A stretch of DNA of 25,125 nucleotides from Oehlia diaphana (GCA_003833135.1 QZLH01000256.1:44231-69355), one strand, 5' to 3'; counted from the stretch's first letter, positions 1-11,359 are shown. Translations and numbers: made by a program. The notes: generated by a model not told the origin, from the letters alone.

Positions 1-566
1 TCCTCATTCTCATTACCATTTTCTTCGTTACTATCATTATCTCCATCTATTTTATCATCTTATTTATTATCTTCATTTTCATCACTTTTATCTATTTCTA
101 TCACACCTTCATTCTTATTCTTATAATTATTATCATTTCTCTTTTTTATATTTCTACTTCCAACATTTGAACCAGCTAGTTTATTATTATTTGATTGAGT
201 TTTTCTATGATTATTATTTACTTTTTTAGCTGCTTCAGACTGAACTTTTTTATTACTCTCTTTTAACCGTTGAAGTTTACTATTATAAGCACTACAGGAT
301 GAATAGGAAAAATATTCATTAAAATTACTATTATAACCAAATTTAGCATCAATATCAAATAGAAATTGGTTTAATTTTGGTAAAGTTTGATTTAGAGTAA
401 AAGCACGTTGATACGTTTGTTGTCCATGTTAAGGCTTTTTAGCACGTATTAATTTATTCTTTTGACAACTACATGGGTTTTTTTGTGAAAGTTTAAAACA
501 TTGTAAGCATTTTTGGCACGTATAACAAGTACCAGGAAGATAATTAAAAGTAAAAATATTTGTCAT
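1..566 (-). pseudogene. Disrupted Cys-rich protein, truncated by window edge
   Basis: On the minus strand an ATG at 566-564 opens a frame of 45 codons that stops at 431-429 (TAA). The same frame continues to a second TAA at 62-60 and then runs off the window edge. The first block has a Cys cluster C-x2-C-x2-C-x2-C followed by C-x-C, which looks metal-binding. The next block is a Lys/Asn-rich helical stretch and the last is an acidic Asp/Glu/Asn-rich tail. The uninterrupted amino-acid character across both stops suggests one protein broken by two nonsense changes. I recall this type of frame recurring in Rhizophagus genomes but cannot name a function. Whether it is a transposon cargo gene or a host gene is open. 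Confidence 0.55.
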
Positions 567-652
567 TTGAACGATTTTAAACGTGAAGAGTTACTTTCAA
601 CTTCTTTTCGCGTAATTTTTTACTATTACATTAATGGTACTGTATTAAGAAA

Positions 653-793
653 GTGATCAGTGTACAAAATAATTGACCAATAATTATTTAGAGATTTTTT
701 TCAATATAATTTGTATAGATTTTCGGTTATTTTCAGTTATTTTTAGTGTTTTCGGTGTTTTAATTATAATTGATCAATAAATCACCTGATCAC
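653..793. repeat. Imperfect inverted repeat, possible MITE remnant
   Basis: The ends GTGATCAG (653-660) and CTGATCAC (786-793) are exact inverse copies. The next 20 bases inward on each side are loosely complementary (AATTGACCAAT against ATTGATCAAT). Short length, AT-rich interior and inverted ends fit a decayed miniature element. No convincing target duplication is visible. The rest of the spacer between 567 and 1022 shows nothing else. Confidence 0.35.
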
Positions 794-1022
794 ACTAATT
801 CGAAAACTGCAATAAATTCTTTACATGGGAAATAAAGTAATCAATCAGAAAATAATTCATTTATAAATCAAGGTAATTAATAATTTACAATTTGTATTAT
901 GCATTTTATGTTTGATTTAATTTTAATTTATATTATACATTAAATGTTATATGTTATACATTATGCATTATGTATTACATGTTTAAAATGCAAATTCTAA
1001 TATTTTTTTTTATTTATTTCAG

Positions 1023-1180
1023 ATAATTTGTTTCAATTCTCTTCAGATCATATGTATTTGCATAGAAATTTACAAACACCTTTACCATCTTACATACATT
1101 TAAATAATACTGAAGATTTAATGAAATATCAAAATAATATAGATGATAATTCATCAAATAGTGATGATTTTTTTTTGTAA
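1023..1180 (+). CDS. Orphan 3' terminal exon, hypothetical
   Basis: After a T-rich tract ending in TTTCAG (1017-1022) there is an open block of 51 codons plus TAA (1178-1180). It starts with two bases left over from an upstream codon. The translation is Asn/Ser/Asp/Leu rich and ends in an acidic patch (NNIDDNSSNSDDFFL). The acceptor plus the clean stop look like a last exon, but I found no upstream exon that splices into it in frame. It converges on the Harbinger transposase at 1264-2487, so it could be the end of that element's second gene. PIF/Harbinger elements usually carry a Myb-like partner ORF, but no Myb motif is visible here. Confidence 0.35.
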
Positions 1181-1263
1181 TAATTGTAATAATTAATCTT
1201 TTATAAATAACAAAGAGATTAATAAGAATTTTTTAGTAATAATTGGATAATTGATTATTAACC

Positions 1264-2487
1264 TTATACAGCACTTAAATTTCTTCTTTGATGATTGTTC
1301 CATAAAGAATCACATATTGCAGATGTTTCACTAATATTTATTTCATTATTTACACCAGTTTCTGTATCATTGTATTGCTCTCCTAGTAGTAAAAAATTAT
1401 GTTTCTCTTTACAAATATTATGAAGTATACAACAAGCAGTTATAACATGTGATACTATTTCAAATGAAATTTTTAAATTATAAAGAAAACACCTCCATCT
1501 ACCCTTTAATAAACTAAAAGCCTGTTCTACTTTAATTTTTATTTAGAAATGTTTAAGATTAAAATACGTTTGCTGTTGAATTATCATCTACCAATATCTT
1601 TATAAGGAACTATTAACCAACTAAGATTTGGATATTCCTTATCACCCAAAATATATTTATTATTAAAGAAAAATTGCTTTGATTATTAAATTTATTATAA
1701 AGATTAGAATTTATTAAAACTCTACTATCATATGTAGAACTTGGCCAACCAACACATATATCCAAAAATTTTTCTTATGATTAATTACTGCTTGTAAAAT
1801 AATTGAATAGAACTCTTTTCTATTAAAATAATCTACAGGAAATAAATGTGGCGTCTTAATTGGTATATGACTACCATCAATAGTACCAATTATATTAGGA
1901 ATTCTTCTAAGTCTTTTAAATCCATTTGTAATTTCATTAATTTCTATTGCTGTACTTGGAAAAGTAATTTTTTCTGCTAAAAATTTTACAATTATTACAT
2001 GAATAAAATCTCTTAATGCATAACTAAAAGTTGATTCATCCATTCCAAACCTGTCACCTATAGATCTAAAATATTCTCCAGTAACAAGAAACCATAATGA
2101 TGCCCCAATTTTTTGTTCTCGCGCGAATCCAACCATATTAGATCCTGTAATTTCTCTTTTTAAAAGTAGAATTATTTCACAACATAACCATTCAAATGTA
2201 GACTTAGTTAATCTAAAATGCCTTTTAAATTCAAAATCCTGCATATTTAAACATATTTCATTAAACCAATATTGAGAAATTGTTCTATTCAATTTTCTTA
2301 AATTGATATGTTCATTAATTTCTATCCTATTAAGTTGTTGTAAATACAACAAACTTATAGGTAAAATATTATAATTTTCCTCTTCTTGATTAATTTAATA
2401 AGTATTTAAAAATTCTTCAAGTTCATTATATTCAATTAGTATAATTATTATTAAAATAATTATTAAAATTTCAGTTTTATTACTCAT
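1264..2487 (-). pseudogene. PIF/Harbinger (HARBI1-like) DDE transposase, frameshifted
   Basis: The likely original ATG is at 2487-2485, followed by an in-frame TAA about 30 codons later. The main open block (2352-1714) carries the N-terminal helical region and the first catalytic Asp in IGTIDGSHIPIKTP, then YFNRKEFYS. After that the frame shifts near 1760. The family sequence resumes in other frames: a D..VG.P-type block with TYDSRV near 1735-1720, then YILGDKEYPNLSWLIVPYKD (about 1655-1595), and finally KVEQAFSLLKGRWRC with the catalytic Glu, ending at a TAA at 1266-1264. At least two frameshifts and several stops make it non-functional. It belongs to the DDE_Tnp_4 / nuclease HARBI1 family, which cuts and pastes into TTA targets. 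I could not locate its terminal inverted repeats. Confidence 0.85.
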
Positions 2488-4355
2488 TACTAAAAAGAAT
2501 TATATTTTATTTGTTAAAAAAAAAATCGTAATGGTAAATTTTAATTTTGATATAATACCAATTTTGTGTAAATCAAGATTGAACCGTTAATCCTAATCTC
2601 AAGCTGATTTTAATCCTAATCTCAATCATAATCGCAATCATGAGGTCTGTGAAGACGCCCATTATAATATTTAATAATACTTTTGATAAAACTTATATAA
2701 TTTATTTAATTAGAAATTTTTTATTAGTATTTTTTAAAATACAAATAATTATTTACACTAATTAAATAAACATTTACTTTTAATAAAATCTTTAAATGAA
2801 ATTTTAAATTTATTAGTAATTTTAATAATTCTTTTTATCTTATAATATTATTTTGAAAATTTCTTAATGTACACTAGTGTTTAAAACACATATCACATGA
2901 TTTGATAAAAAAATTTTGTAAAAAAAAATCTAATAAATAAATCTTTAAAAAAAATGTATATTAAGTGTATTTTGGTCTGTTTTGCAAGTTTATTTAGTAT
3001 GCTATAGATGGTTTTAAATGTTATTTTTGAGTTATTTAACAATTTTTTTTTTACTTTTTTTTTCGTTAAATTCTAACATTAAATGATTAGCATAAAAATT
3101 TACTTTTTTTGGAATTGTGTTCAAACACATAGTGTACAAATAGAAATCGTTTATTATTTTATATATATATTAATAATTTTTAAAATTTTTATTATTTTAA
3201 ATTTTTAGAGACTTATGTTTTTTTTTAAATATTCAAATATTAATAAAATAAAATGCTTTAGTATAGGAATTTGTAATGAAAATTTTGGAATTTTATTTAT
3301 ATTAGAATAGCAAAAAAATTTTGCTTTTATTTATAAAAAAAAGCAATTGTAAATAAATTCATTCTTATATAAACTATCCTAATTTTTTATAAGGCATTTC
3401 TTAGTACTTTAACTAATGTAAAAATATCATTTTTGGAAATTAAAATTTTAAAAATTTATTAAAAAAATTTAATATTTTGAATTGTCTAAATAAATAAAAT
3501 TGACTTCAATTATATTGTGAAATACAAATAAATACTTGTATTTAGTTTGGTATAGTTTGACATTTAATAGTAAAACCAATAATTAATAATATTAATTTTA
3601 ATCTTAAAACTTTAGAATCATTACTTGAATAATTGAATTTATATTATATCATTTATAACTATCAAAAATCATTAAATATAGTATAACTTGCTATAATGAA
3701 GAAAAGTTTAAGTACAGATTTTTTATATATATAATAAAATAAACCTCAATTTCTCACTATACAGAATTTTAATCTCCAGCTCATAGGATTCACTATAGTG
3801 AGGATGAATTGTATATACTTAAGTAAATAAATAGGGATATATTAGCACAAAAAAAAATCTCAATAATTAGATTTCTACTAAAATATACCATTAGGGAAGT
3901 TAATTTATTCTTTTAACTAACAGTAGAGAGGGATATATCTGTAATCAAGTTTTTGAAACTACATGTGACCTCTGACGTATGGATTGTGGCCAATTATCAG
4001 CTTTACGGTATAACATCTGTTCCTATATCGTCCGACCATTATTAAGCGGGAAAAAAAAGAATATACAAAAAAAACCATATATGCATATATGACAAAAATC
4101 TGACCATTATTTGGCATCCCTCTTTTATTATTAATTATGGTCACGGAAAGATAATTTCCGTAATACCGTCGGCGAATTTTTTCATTTACTAAGTCAGGTC
4201 ATGTATAGACGGATAAATTGGGTTAGATTGTAGAAATAGTGTGGCTAAATATCAGGTATTCGTACCTGTTTTAAGTATATATAATATGAAAAAAAAATTT
4301 TTCATCCAATCTTTTTTTTCACAATTTTTTCTCCCCATATTTTTTTTAAACGAAG
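2488..4355. other. AT-rich intergenic spacer
   Basis: No gene is supported here. At 2594-2642 the phrase TAATCCTAATCTCAA occurs twice, followed by further CAATCATAATCGCAATCAT repetition, which may belong to the Harbinger element's end. At 3753-3761 and 3794-3802 there is an inverted pair CTCACTATA / TATAGTGAG with a 32-base spacer. The remaining sequence is homopolymer-rich A/T. A minus-strand open stretch at 3959-4144 has no family features and is probably chance. Confidence 0.5.
4277..4285 (+). promoter_or_regulatory. Candidate TATA box of the BTB-TLDc gene
   Basis: TATATAATA lies about 70-80 bases upstream of the ATG at 4356, followed by a pyrimidine-rich leader (CTTTTTTTTC, TTTTTCTCCCC). 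The position is plausible for a fungal core promoter, but AT-rich DNA makes chance matches common. Confidence 0.3.
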
Positions 4356-6215
4356 ATGAAACCAGATTTATTTTCGGTATTATCTAGGGATTTAAATGAA
4401 TTATTTAATGATCATGAAGAACAAAATGTCGTAATACAAGTTGGTGATGAAGTAAATCATAAAGAATTTTATGCTCATTCAATTATTTTGAGAGCAAGAT
4501 GTAAATATTTTAAATCAGGATTATCTTGCGATTGGGTAAAACGAGAAGGGAATCGAATTATTTTTAAGAAACCTAATATTACTCCTGAAGTTTTTGAGGT
4601 TATTTTGAAGTACGTATTTAGTATTCATAAATTTTAATAGTTTCATGAAAAGATGATGATTATTATTACTATTATTTTTTAATTTTTTTATTACAAATTT
4701 CGTAGGTATATATATAGTGCTACTATATCATATGAAAAGTATGATGTGATGCATTTATTGGATGTATTAGTAGCAGCTGATGAATTATTATTATCAGAAA
4801 TGGCGGAATCTATACAAGAATATTTATTAAATCATAAAGCAGACTGGTTACAAAAAAATTTTACAACATTATGGAGAAAAAGTCGAGAATTTGATTGGTG
4901 TGGTAAAGTACAAGAATGTTGTCAATCTATAGTATGTAATGAACCGCATTGTTTATTCGAATCACCAGAATTTTTAACATTAGAAGAAAATTTAGTTATC
5001 GCATTTTTGAAATTAGATAATTTAATAATGGAAGAGATTGAAATTTGGAATTATCTATTAAAATGGGGTAAAGCACAAATTCCACCAAAAGAAGATGGAA
5101 GTCCAGCAATTGACGATTGTGAACGTAATTGGAGTGAAAAGGATATCAAAGCATTAGGTGAAGCATTAAAAGGATGTATACCACATATAAGATGGTTTCA
5201 TATTGAACCAAGTGAATTATTTAATAAGATTTGGCCATTAAAAGAAATTTTTCCTCAGGATTTATTAGAAGAAATTTTTAGACATCATTTTACCCCTAAT
5301 TTACCAATAGATTCTTCTACATTTGTTTATTATAAGCCACAAAGACCTCTCCCATTCGAATCAACTATATTGCAACAACATCATATTGCTAAATTAGCCA
5401 ATTGGATCGATCGTAAAGAAGGAGATAATCTTTATACGTATTTTACAATGCCATATAATTTTAAATTACTTGTAAGAGGAAGTAGAGATGGATTTGGCAG
5501 CGGAACTTTTCATGATAAATGTGATTCAAAAGGTGCAAGTATAGTAGTTATGAGAATTAGGGGTACAAATGAAATTTTAGGTGGTTATAATCCTGTTCAT
5601 TGGATGACGGGAAATGGTCACCTTACAACTGAAGACAGTTTTATATTCAATTTGGGCAGAACCCCACCTGATAACAATGTTGAAGAGGGATTATCACCTT
5701 ATACATGGTATAATTTAAATGGAGTTAAAATTAGTAGACCAAGAAGACCCGAATATGCTGTTAGAATTAAAGATAGAACTTGTGGACCTTGTTTTGGTGA
5801 TAAAGATTTATGGATGACAAGTAATTTTAATGAAGATGAAAATTGCTCAGCTGTTAAAGATGATTATGATTTTGAAATTACTTCCACAGAAAAATTTGCG
5901 GTGGACGAATATGAAGTTTTTCAAGTTTTAAAGAAAGTGGTTATTAAAGATGCATCAAATTCCGTTACGACGAATAATAATGAAAACGAAAACTTACTAG
6001 AAGGAGGAGATGACGCGACAGTTGATGCAACGAATGACGTAGATGTAGGAACTGTGAATGATGTGAATGATGTGAATGATGCGAATGATGTGAATGATGT
6101 GAATGATGATGGCATTGATACAACTAACACAGCTATCACAACTAATGTAACAGAAATAACAACAAATGATGATTATAATGATGATGATGATGATTATGAT
6201 GATGAAGGGGTCTGA
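4356..6215 (+). CDS. BTB-BACK-TLDc domain protein
   Basis: I join exons 4356-4609 and 4706-6215 (587 residues). The 96-bp intron starts GTACGT and ends CGTAG, and splitting a Lys codon restores the BTB segment ILKYIYSATIS. The BTB/POZ fold covers about residues 17-112 (VVIQVGDE, FYAHSIILRARCKYF, ITPEVFEVILKYIYS). A BACK-like helical region follows (about 120-235). A TLDc domain lies at about 310-490 with KLLVRGSRDGFGSGTFHDKC, GGYNPVHW, GPCFGDKDLWM and EYEVFQVLKK. BTB domains dimerise and can recruit Cullin-3 ligases. TLDc domains are known from oxidation-resistance and V-ATPase-interacting proteins. The substrate is unknown. An acidic Asp/Asn tail of about 100 residues contains a 9-bp repeat. 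The ATG follows a TATA-like motif and begins the canonical MKPDLFSVLSRDLNELF N-terminus. Confidence 0.92.
6054..6107 (+). repeat. 9-bp coding minisatellite, six units
   Basis: Six head-to-tail copies of GTGAATGAT (the fourth reads GCGAATGAT) encode VND VND VND AND VND VND in the acidic tail of the BTB-TLDc protein. The unit is in frame, so copy-number change would alter tail length without breaking the protein. Confidence 0.9.
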
Positions 6216-7873
6216 ATCAGCGATACGTCTTAATTAACCATATAATTATTTCTTTTTTTTATACCTATGTATTATATTTTACTATATAATTGAAGAATTA
6301 TTTTAGAAGATTCGATTTTTCTTGTTCTTGATGTTAAATAAATTTGATGATTTAACTATTCCGTTCGATACTAGGGTTGCACGTGTAAACTTAATAGACG
6401 TTACATGAAGGTCATATGACGTAAGATAGTAGTAGTAACCCTAATATAATTCATGTCATGTTACTTTAGGAGTTTAGGTTTGCAAAATAAATATTTATAT
6501 GTTTAAGATCGAAAAATGGAATTTCTCATAAGATAAAGTATGCACAATTAGTGTTTAAGAAAATTCTTTCTACTTTCTTTTAGAAAGGAGATAATGTTAG
6601 AAATTAATTTCTAACTTTGATTGTTCTATTTTTGTGCAACTTGTACCAATTAGCTCTCATTGATATTCGAATTTGATTTGTTCTGTTATCGTAGATATCT
6701 TTCAAATAAATGCTTTATAAATCCCGACTTCTTTGTTCCAACTCTATTTCGTAATTCTTTGTGTCATTTCGGTAGTAATTGCCTAATTCTGTTTTGTAAT
6801 TTCCCCTAAAAAATAGGAGTCTGATACAAAATTCATATTCCATTTATTAGTAAGCAAGCACGGGATAATGAAACAACAAAATAATTTTTGCAACGGGGGC
6901 AATAATTTTTTAAAAGGGGGCTATTAGTTCCTTACAAACAAACAAAAACAAAAATAATACCCAAATTAAGAAATTATAACAGTTGAATCGTATTACCTTT
7001 AAGGGCTCAATTTTTTTCGTCTTTTTGGACCCTGCGAGTCGATCGACGTTTCAAATTTGCAATGGACAATTGGTTATTATTGTGATTTTTATGATTCGCA
7101 AAATATTTAATAATGATAATTACTTTGAGCAACTGGATAAATTTTATAACAAATCCAATCTTAATAAGATTTAGTGTGAATCAAAAATTTTTAAAATTTT
7201 GAAACCCAAAGCTTATTATTATTAACAAAGAGAAAGTATATCTTTTATAAAGAATAAATTCTGAAAAATAAATTGTTTTTTTTAATCCTTATAATAATAT
7301 GACTATTAATGCTTCTAAAAATAAGTAAAGTAAACCTACGTTATCGGTTACTAACTTAATGTTTATCTAATCCTGAAACAATGCCTTGAAAATCTTATTA
7401 TCCTTGTAAAACATTATCCTTGTAAATCACGTAAATGTAAAAATTATTTAGTACTTAAATCGAAACACGTTAGATTGAATTTTATTTACTAAATTTTTGA
7501 ATTAACTTTTGCATAATTATAATATTTGAAAGTAATACAAAAACATTCGTTTATAGTGTTTATATTAAGTATTTTATAAATATTTATATGTTAACACGAT
7601 TTATAATTTGATATAATATTGTTTTATTAAATTTTTTTAACGCTCAAAACATATCGCGCATTGGAAATTAAAATATATTACATGAGATGTATTTTTTTTT
7701 TACATACATAAATATAATAATAAATTGAATTTATTTAAGTGTACAAGGAAAAAAGTAATAAAGAAATCAATTCATTTAAAGGAAAATTTACAAAATAAAA
7801 TAAATAAAAATAAAAAATAAATATACAATTTACAATATACAGTGCAATTCTCTCTTAAGAATTTGCAAGTGTA
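6216..7873. other. Convergent intergenic region between two BTB-TLDc genes
   Basis: This 1.65-kb stretch holds the 3' flanks of the two converging genes. I see no supported gene. An open stretch at 6983-7174 starts with TTG, has no recognisable motif and sits in low-complexity DNA, so I do not call it. Scattered features are a CACGTG E-box-like hexamer near 6379 and G-rich runs (ACGGGGGC, AAGGGGGC) near 6893-6921, of unknown meaning. Confidence 0.45.
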
Positions 7874-9399
7874 TCACTTTTTGATAATTTTGAAAACTTC
7901 ATATTCGACAACTGAAAATTTACGATGTTTGACAATTGGAGCTTCATAATCATCTTCTTTACAACTACAACTATCCGTATGAGAAAAATTACCTTGCATC
8001 AAAAGATCTTTATCACCAAAACAAGGACCATAACTTTCATCCTTGAGAGGTATGGCATAATTAGCCCTTAATACTCTGCTAATTTTAGCATCTTCTAAGC
8101 AACCTCTATTACCAAATGAAAATAAGAAACTATCCCTCGTTTCTAAATGACCGGTTCCAATTTGCCATTTAATAGGATTAAATCCACCAATAACTTCACC
8201 CGAAACGGCAATTTTCATTATAACGAAAGTAGGTCCTTGTTCATCGCATTTTGCATGAAATGTTTGTGAGTCAAATCCATCTCTTGTTCCCCTTACTAAC
8301 AATTTAAATTTATATGGTAAATCTACTCCAGTATAAGTTGGTGAATCTTTCCTATCAATCCAATCTGCGATACGAGACATTTGTTGATGTCCAACCAAAG
8401 TAGAATTCCCCCTTGGTGTATTTACTCCAAATGTTGGTTTACTTCCAGGTTTTAAATGACATCTAACTATATCATCTTCTAACTCGGGGGGTAAAATTGC
8501 TCTAAATGGCCAAACCTTATCATATAAATCACTCGAACTCATTTGAAAGAATCTAACTAAAAATATACATTCTTGTAAAGTTGAGGATAATGCTTGAAAT
8601 TGTTCTGTACCCCAATCTCTTATATTTGCACTGAAAGAAAGATGTTGTGCTAATCCCCATCTAATAACTTGTTCCCATACTTCATCTTCTGCCATATCTA
8701 AATCATCCCTTTTTAATATTGGTGTTAATAAAGATACATCTAATGAAAGAAAATTCGCTGATTTAAATAATAATTCAGGATCTGATGATATAGTCGCTAG
8801 TATAAATTCTCTTAATTTTTCACATGATCCATGAGCCAAACTTGTTTGATAAATTTTTAAAATACTAGAATGTAACCATTCATTTTTCGTTTCTATTAAA
8901 TGTTCTTGAATAAAATCCAATAAATCATTTAACAATAATTCATCAGATGCTGCTAATATCTCCAATATTTCCATAATATCTCGATCGATTAATGAAATTG
9001 TTCCACTATATATATAACTAATTGAGACAAAAAAAATGTATATATAAATATAAAATGAGTACATATACATACTTATGTACATACTTTCAATAATTAACTC
9101 ATGTTTTAAAAATGATTTTTTTTTATATTTAATTATAATACTCACTTGAGTATGATTTCAAAAACCTGAGGGGAGATATTAGGTTGTCTGAGAATATTAT
9201 CATCACCTTCTTTTCTAACCCATTGTTTAGAAAGAGCTGTATGAAAATAAGATGACCTTGCTCGAAGGATTAATGAATGCGCATGAAAGACTTTTTGATT
9301 ATCCCCTTCTCCAACATAAATTGCAACATTAAATTCTTCAGAATTATTAAGTAAATTAATAATATCATTAGAAAATATCGTAAGTAATTTGAAAGACAT
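7874..9399 (-). CDS. BTB-BACK-TLDc domain protein (paralogue)
   Basis: Minus-strand exons 9399-9146 and 9017-7874 give 465 residues. The 128-bp intron begins GTGAGT and ends AATTAG. It splits the same codon as in the neighbouring gene at 4356-6215, and the first exon is also 254 nt. BTB spans about residues 17-112 (VAIYVGEG, FHAHSLILRARSSYF, ISPQVFEIIL then YIYSGTISL). BACK covers about 120-235, and TLDc about 300-462 with KLLVRGTRDGFDSQTFHAKC, GGFNPIKW, YGPCFGDKDLLM and EYEVFKIIKK at the C-terminus. Unlike its neighbour it has no acidic tail and ends directly after the TLDc domain. The acceptor choice yields Asn where the paralogue has Lys (ILNYIYS against ILKYIYS), so a nearby alternative acceptor is possible. 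It probably acts as an adaptor or dimerising scaffold; the partner is unknown. Confidence 0.92.
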
Positions 9400-10008
9400 G
9401 ATTTGCGATTGATAAAAAAAAATAATGAAAAAAAGAGAGAGAGAGAAAAATGGAAAATACCTAAAAATACGTAATATTTATTCAAAAAAAACATAAACAT
9501 AACGCGCTTAGGCATTTAATACATATGCTGCACATGGTAATACATTTACATAATAGTTCGGATTTCGCCCCGATCCTTTCAAATTTCACAAACTCAAAAG
9601 GATCGGCAGAAACGAAAATAACTTTATTTTTTTTTGTGTAAGGATTTACTTTACGTCCGTATAGTGTAACAGGCAATAATACATTTTATTGTGAATATAT
9701 TGTGACGATAACCTATTTGCGCAGCAACACCTCATTAATTATTCTATTTATAGATAACTTGACAGTTTCTTTTAAAGAATAAAATTAAACAATGATCTTC
9801 ATTATCAACTTTATCAACTTATCAACAACCTAATTTATAGTGCCGAGCGGGAGTATGATAATAGGAGTACCTTCGTGGACATCTTGATTTTGATAATCGG
9901 TTTATTGGTTTTCGGTAGTATAATTTTCACGTAAAAATTTGATCATTTAAAAAAATTTGTTCTTTGTTCCTTGTTTTTTTTGATTTTTTTTTTTGTGAAA
10001 GGATCCTC
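9400..10008. promoter_or_regulatory. Divergent intergenic region (bidirectional promoter space)
   Basis: This 609-bp stretch separates the start codons of the minus-strand BTB-TLDc gene and the plus-strand HIT gene, so it must hold both promoters. A purine-rich run of GA repeats (9435-9446) lies just upstream of the BTB gene, and a T-rich leader precedes the HIT ATG. A strong hairpin at 9570-9606 is listed separately. Confidence 0.5.
9570..9606. repeat. 10-bp perfect hairpin in the divergent promoter region
   Basis: CCGATCCTTT (9570-9579) pairs exactly with AAAGGATCGG (9597-9606) over a 17-base loop. The outer flanks TTTCG and CGAAA extend the inversion imperfectly. It is noticeably GC-richer than its surroundings and may be a small dispersed repeat. 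Confidence 0.6.
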
Positions 10009-10945
10009 ATGTCTTCTTTAGCTACTTGTCTTTTTTGTAAAATCATTAAACGTGAAATTCCTTCTACCAAGATTTTTGAAACTGAACTTAGGTAAAAAAA
10101 TTTATCGTCAAAATTAAAAAATAAATGAATAAATAAATATAATTTTTTATTTTCTTTAAATTATCGAATGATTGGAACTAAATTATTACTATTGTAATAA
10201 AAGTTATGCGTTTTTGGATATCGGACCATTATCTGAAGGACATTCGGTAAGATAAATGATTATCTCTCATTATCGATCAAAAAATTCACAAACGATCTAA
10301 TCTGTTCGCTAAATTTTTTTTTTAGCTTGTAATTCCAAAACGTAAATAAATACAATTCTCTTTTAATACATTACAATAAAATTTTTCTTTTAAAAAAAAC
10401 CTTCTTCTGCATAATAGATCACGCTAAATTTTTACATGAATTACCTGATGAATATTTAGCTGATTTATTACCTGTAGCAAAAAAAGTTGCTATTGCTACA
10501 GGTGCTGATCAATATAATATTTTACAGGTAAATATTTTTTAAGAAAAATAAGTGTTTTATTAAATTTAAATTAATCAATATTTATTTTATAATAGAATAA
10601 TGGACGGCTTGCTCATCAGGTAAATCTATTTATGTTCTATTTATTTTATTTAGTTATCGTCTCACATTTATTTTCGAAATATTTAGGAGGTAGATCATGT
10701 TCATTTTCATGTGGTAAGAAAATTATTTATATATATTCATTAAAATCATTTATTATTAAATTTATAATTTTCAATTATTGTTATCATCAATCATTAAAAT
10801 CATTGTTTTTTACCAAAAAAAAAAAAAGATTCCAAAACCTAATGAAACAGAAGGTTTAGGTATTAAATGGCCAGCTAAAAAACCTACCGTTGAGGAAATA
10901 GAAGCTACTGGTAAAAAAATGTTGGAGAGGTTACAATCAGATTAA
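10009..10945 (+). CDS. HINT-type HIT-domain nucleotide hydrolase
   Basis: Seven exons join to 139 residues: 10009-10091, 10204-10246, 10326-10341, 10418-10527, 10596-10619, 10687-10713 and 10829-10945. Every intron has GT and AG ends, and the joined frame reads through without a break. The N-terminus CLFCKIIKREIP is the zinc-binding start of the HINT branch. Next come YAFLDIGPLSEGH, LVIPKHHAKFLHEL and NNGRLAHQ. The histidine triad is EVDHVHFHVIPKP, about residues 93-105, with the middle-to-last His in the H-x-H-x-H arrangement. The C-terminal W in GIKWPA is also typical. HINT proteins are homodimeric adenosine phosphoramidases that act on AMP-lysine or aminoacyl-AMP substrates, and the length matches yeast Hnt1. 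The ATG at 10009 places the first domain residue normally. Exon 3 is only 16 nt, and the last acceptor is preceded by a poly-A run rather than pyrimidines. Confidence 0.93.
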
Positions 10946-11359
10946 TCAACTATTTGGAAACAAGAAAATGTGTGAAAAATCATGATTCGTATAATAAAAT
11001 TATTTATTAAAAAATTTTAAATTGTAAATAATATACATATATGTATTTGAAATTTTGAATGATGTTTTAAATTGATTATAAAAAGAAGCTAATCTACAGT
11101 ATCTACAATAAGATATAATATGCTTAATTAAATATTAACAATAATCTATTATATACATAATGTACACATAATGCTTTAAATCTTTACCATTGTAAGTACG
11201 ATTAGCAAGGTAGGATGGCGACTTTGTAAATTGTTTCAAACTATTATTAAGAAATCCCTGCCCATCCTTGTTATCGTTAAATATTTTCAGTATATTATAA
11301 CAACTCCTACGTATTTATATATGGATTATAAAGGATTAAAATTAACATTATTTCTTTTT
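10946..11359. other. Convergent intergenic region
   Basis: The 3' flanks of the HIT gene (+) and the VIT-VWA gene (-) meet here. AATAAA-like signals occur near 10992 on the plus strand. A loosely inverted pair (CAAGGTAGGATGG near 11207, CCCATCCTTG near 11259) is the only structured sequence. I see no gene. Confidence 0.45.

Noticed and set aside
5921..6139. 72-codon minus-strand Ser/Thr/Phe-rich frame
   Set aside because: It is antisense to the acidic VND tail of the BTB-TLDc gene. The composition is a mirror of the 9-bp repeat.
6983..7174. 63-codon plus-strand frame between the BTB genes
   Set aside because: It has no ATG start and no recognisable motif, in low-complexity sequence. It is probably chance.
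9482..9676. 64-codon minus-strand frame in the divergent promoter
   Set aside because: It starts at TTG, spans the hairpin repeat, and ends in a Cys/Leu-rich tail without family similarity that I can see.
10632..10859. 75-codon plus-strand frame
   Set aside because: It runs through introns of the HIT gene and would skip the real triad exon frame. The spliced model restores the full HINT protein.
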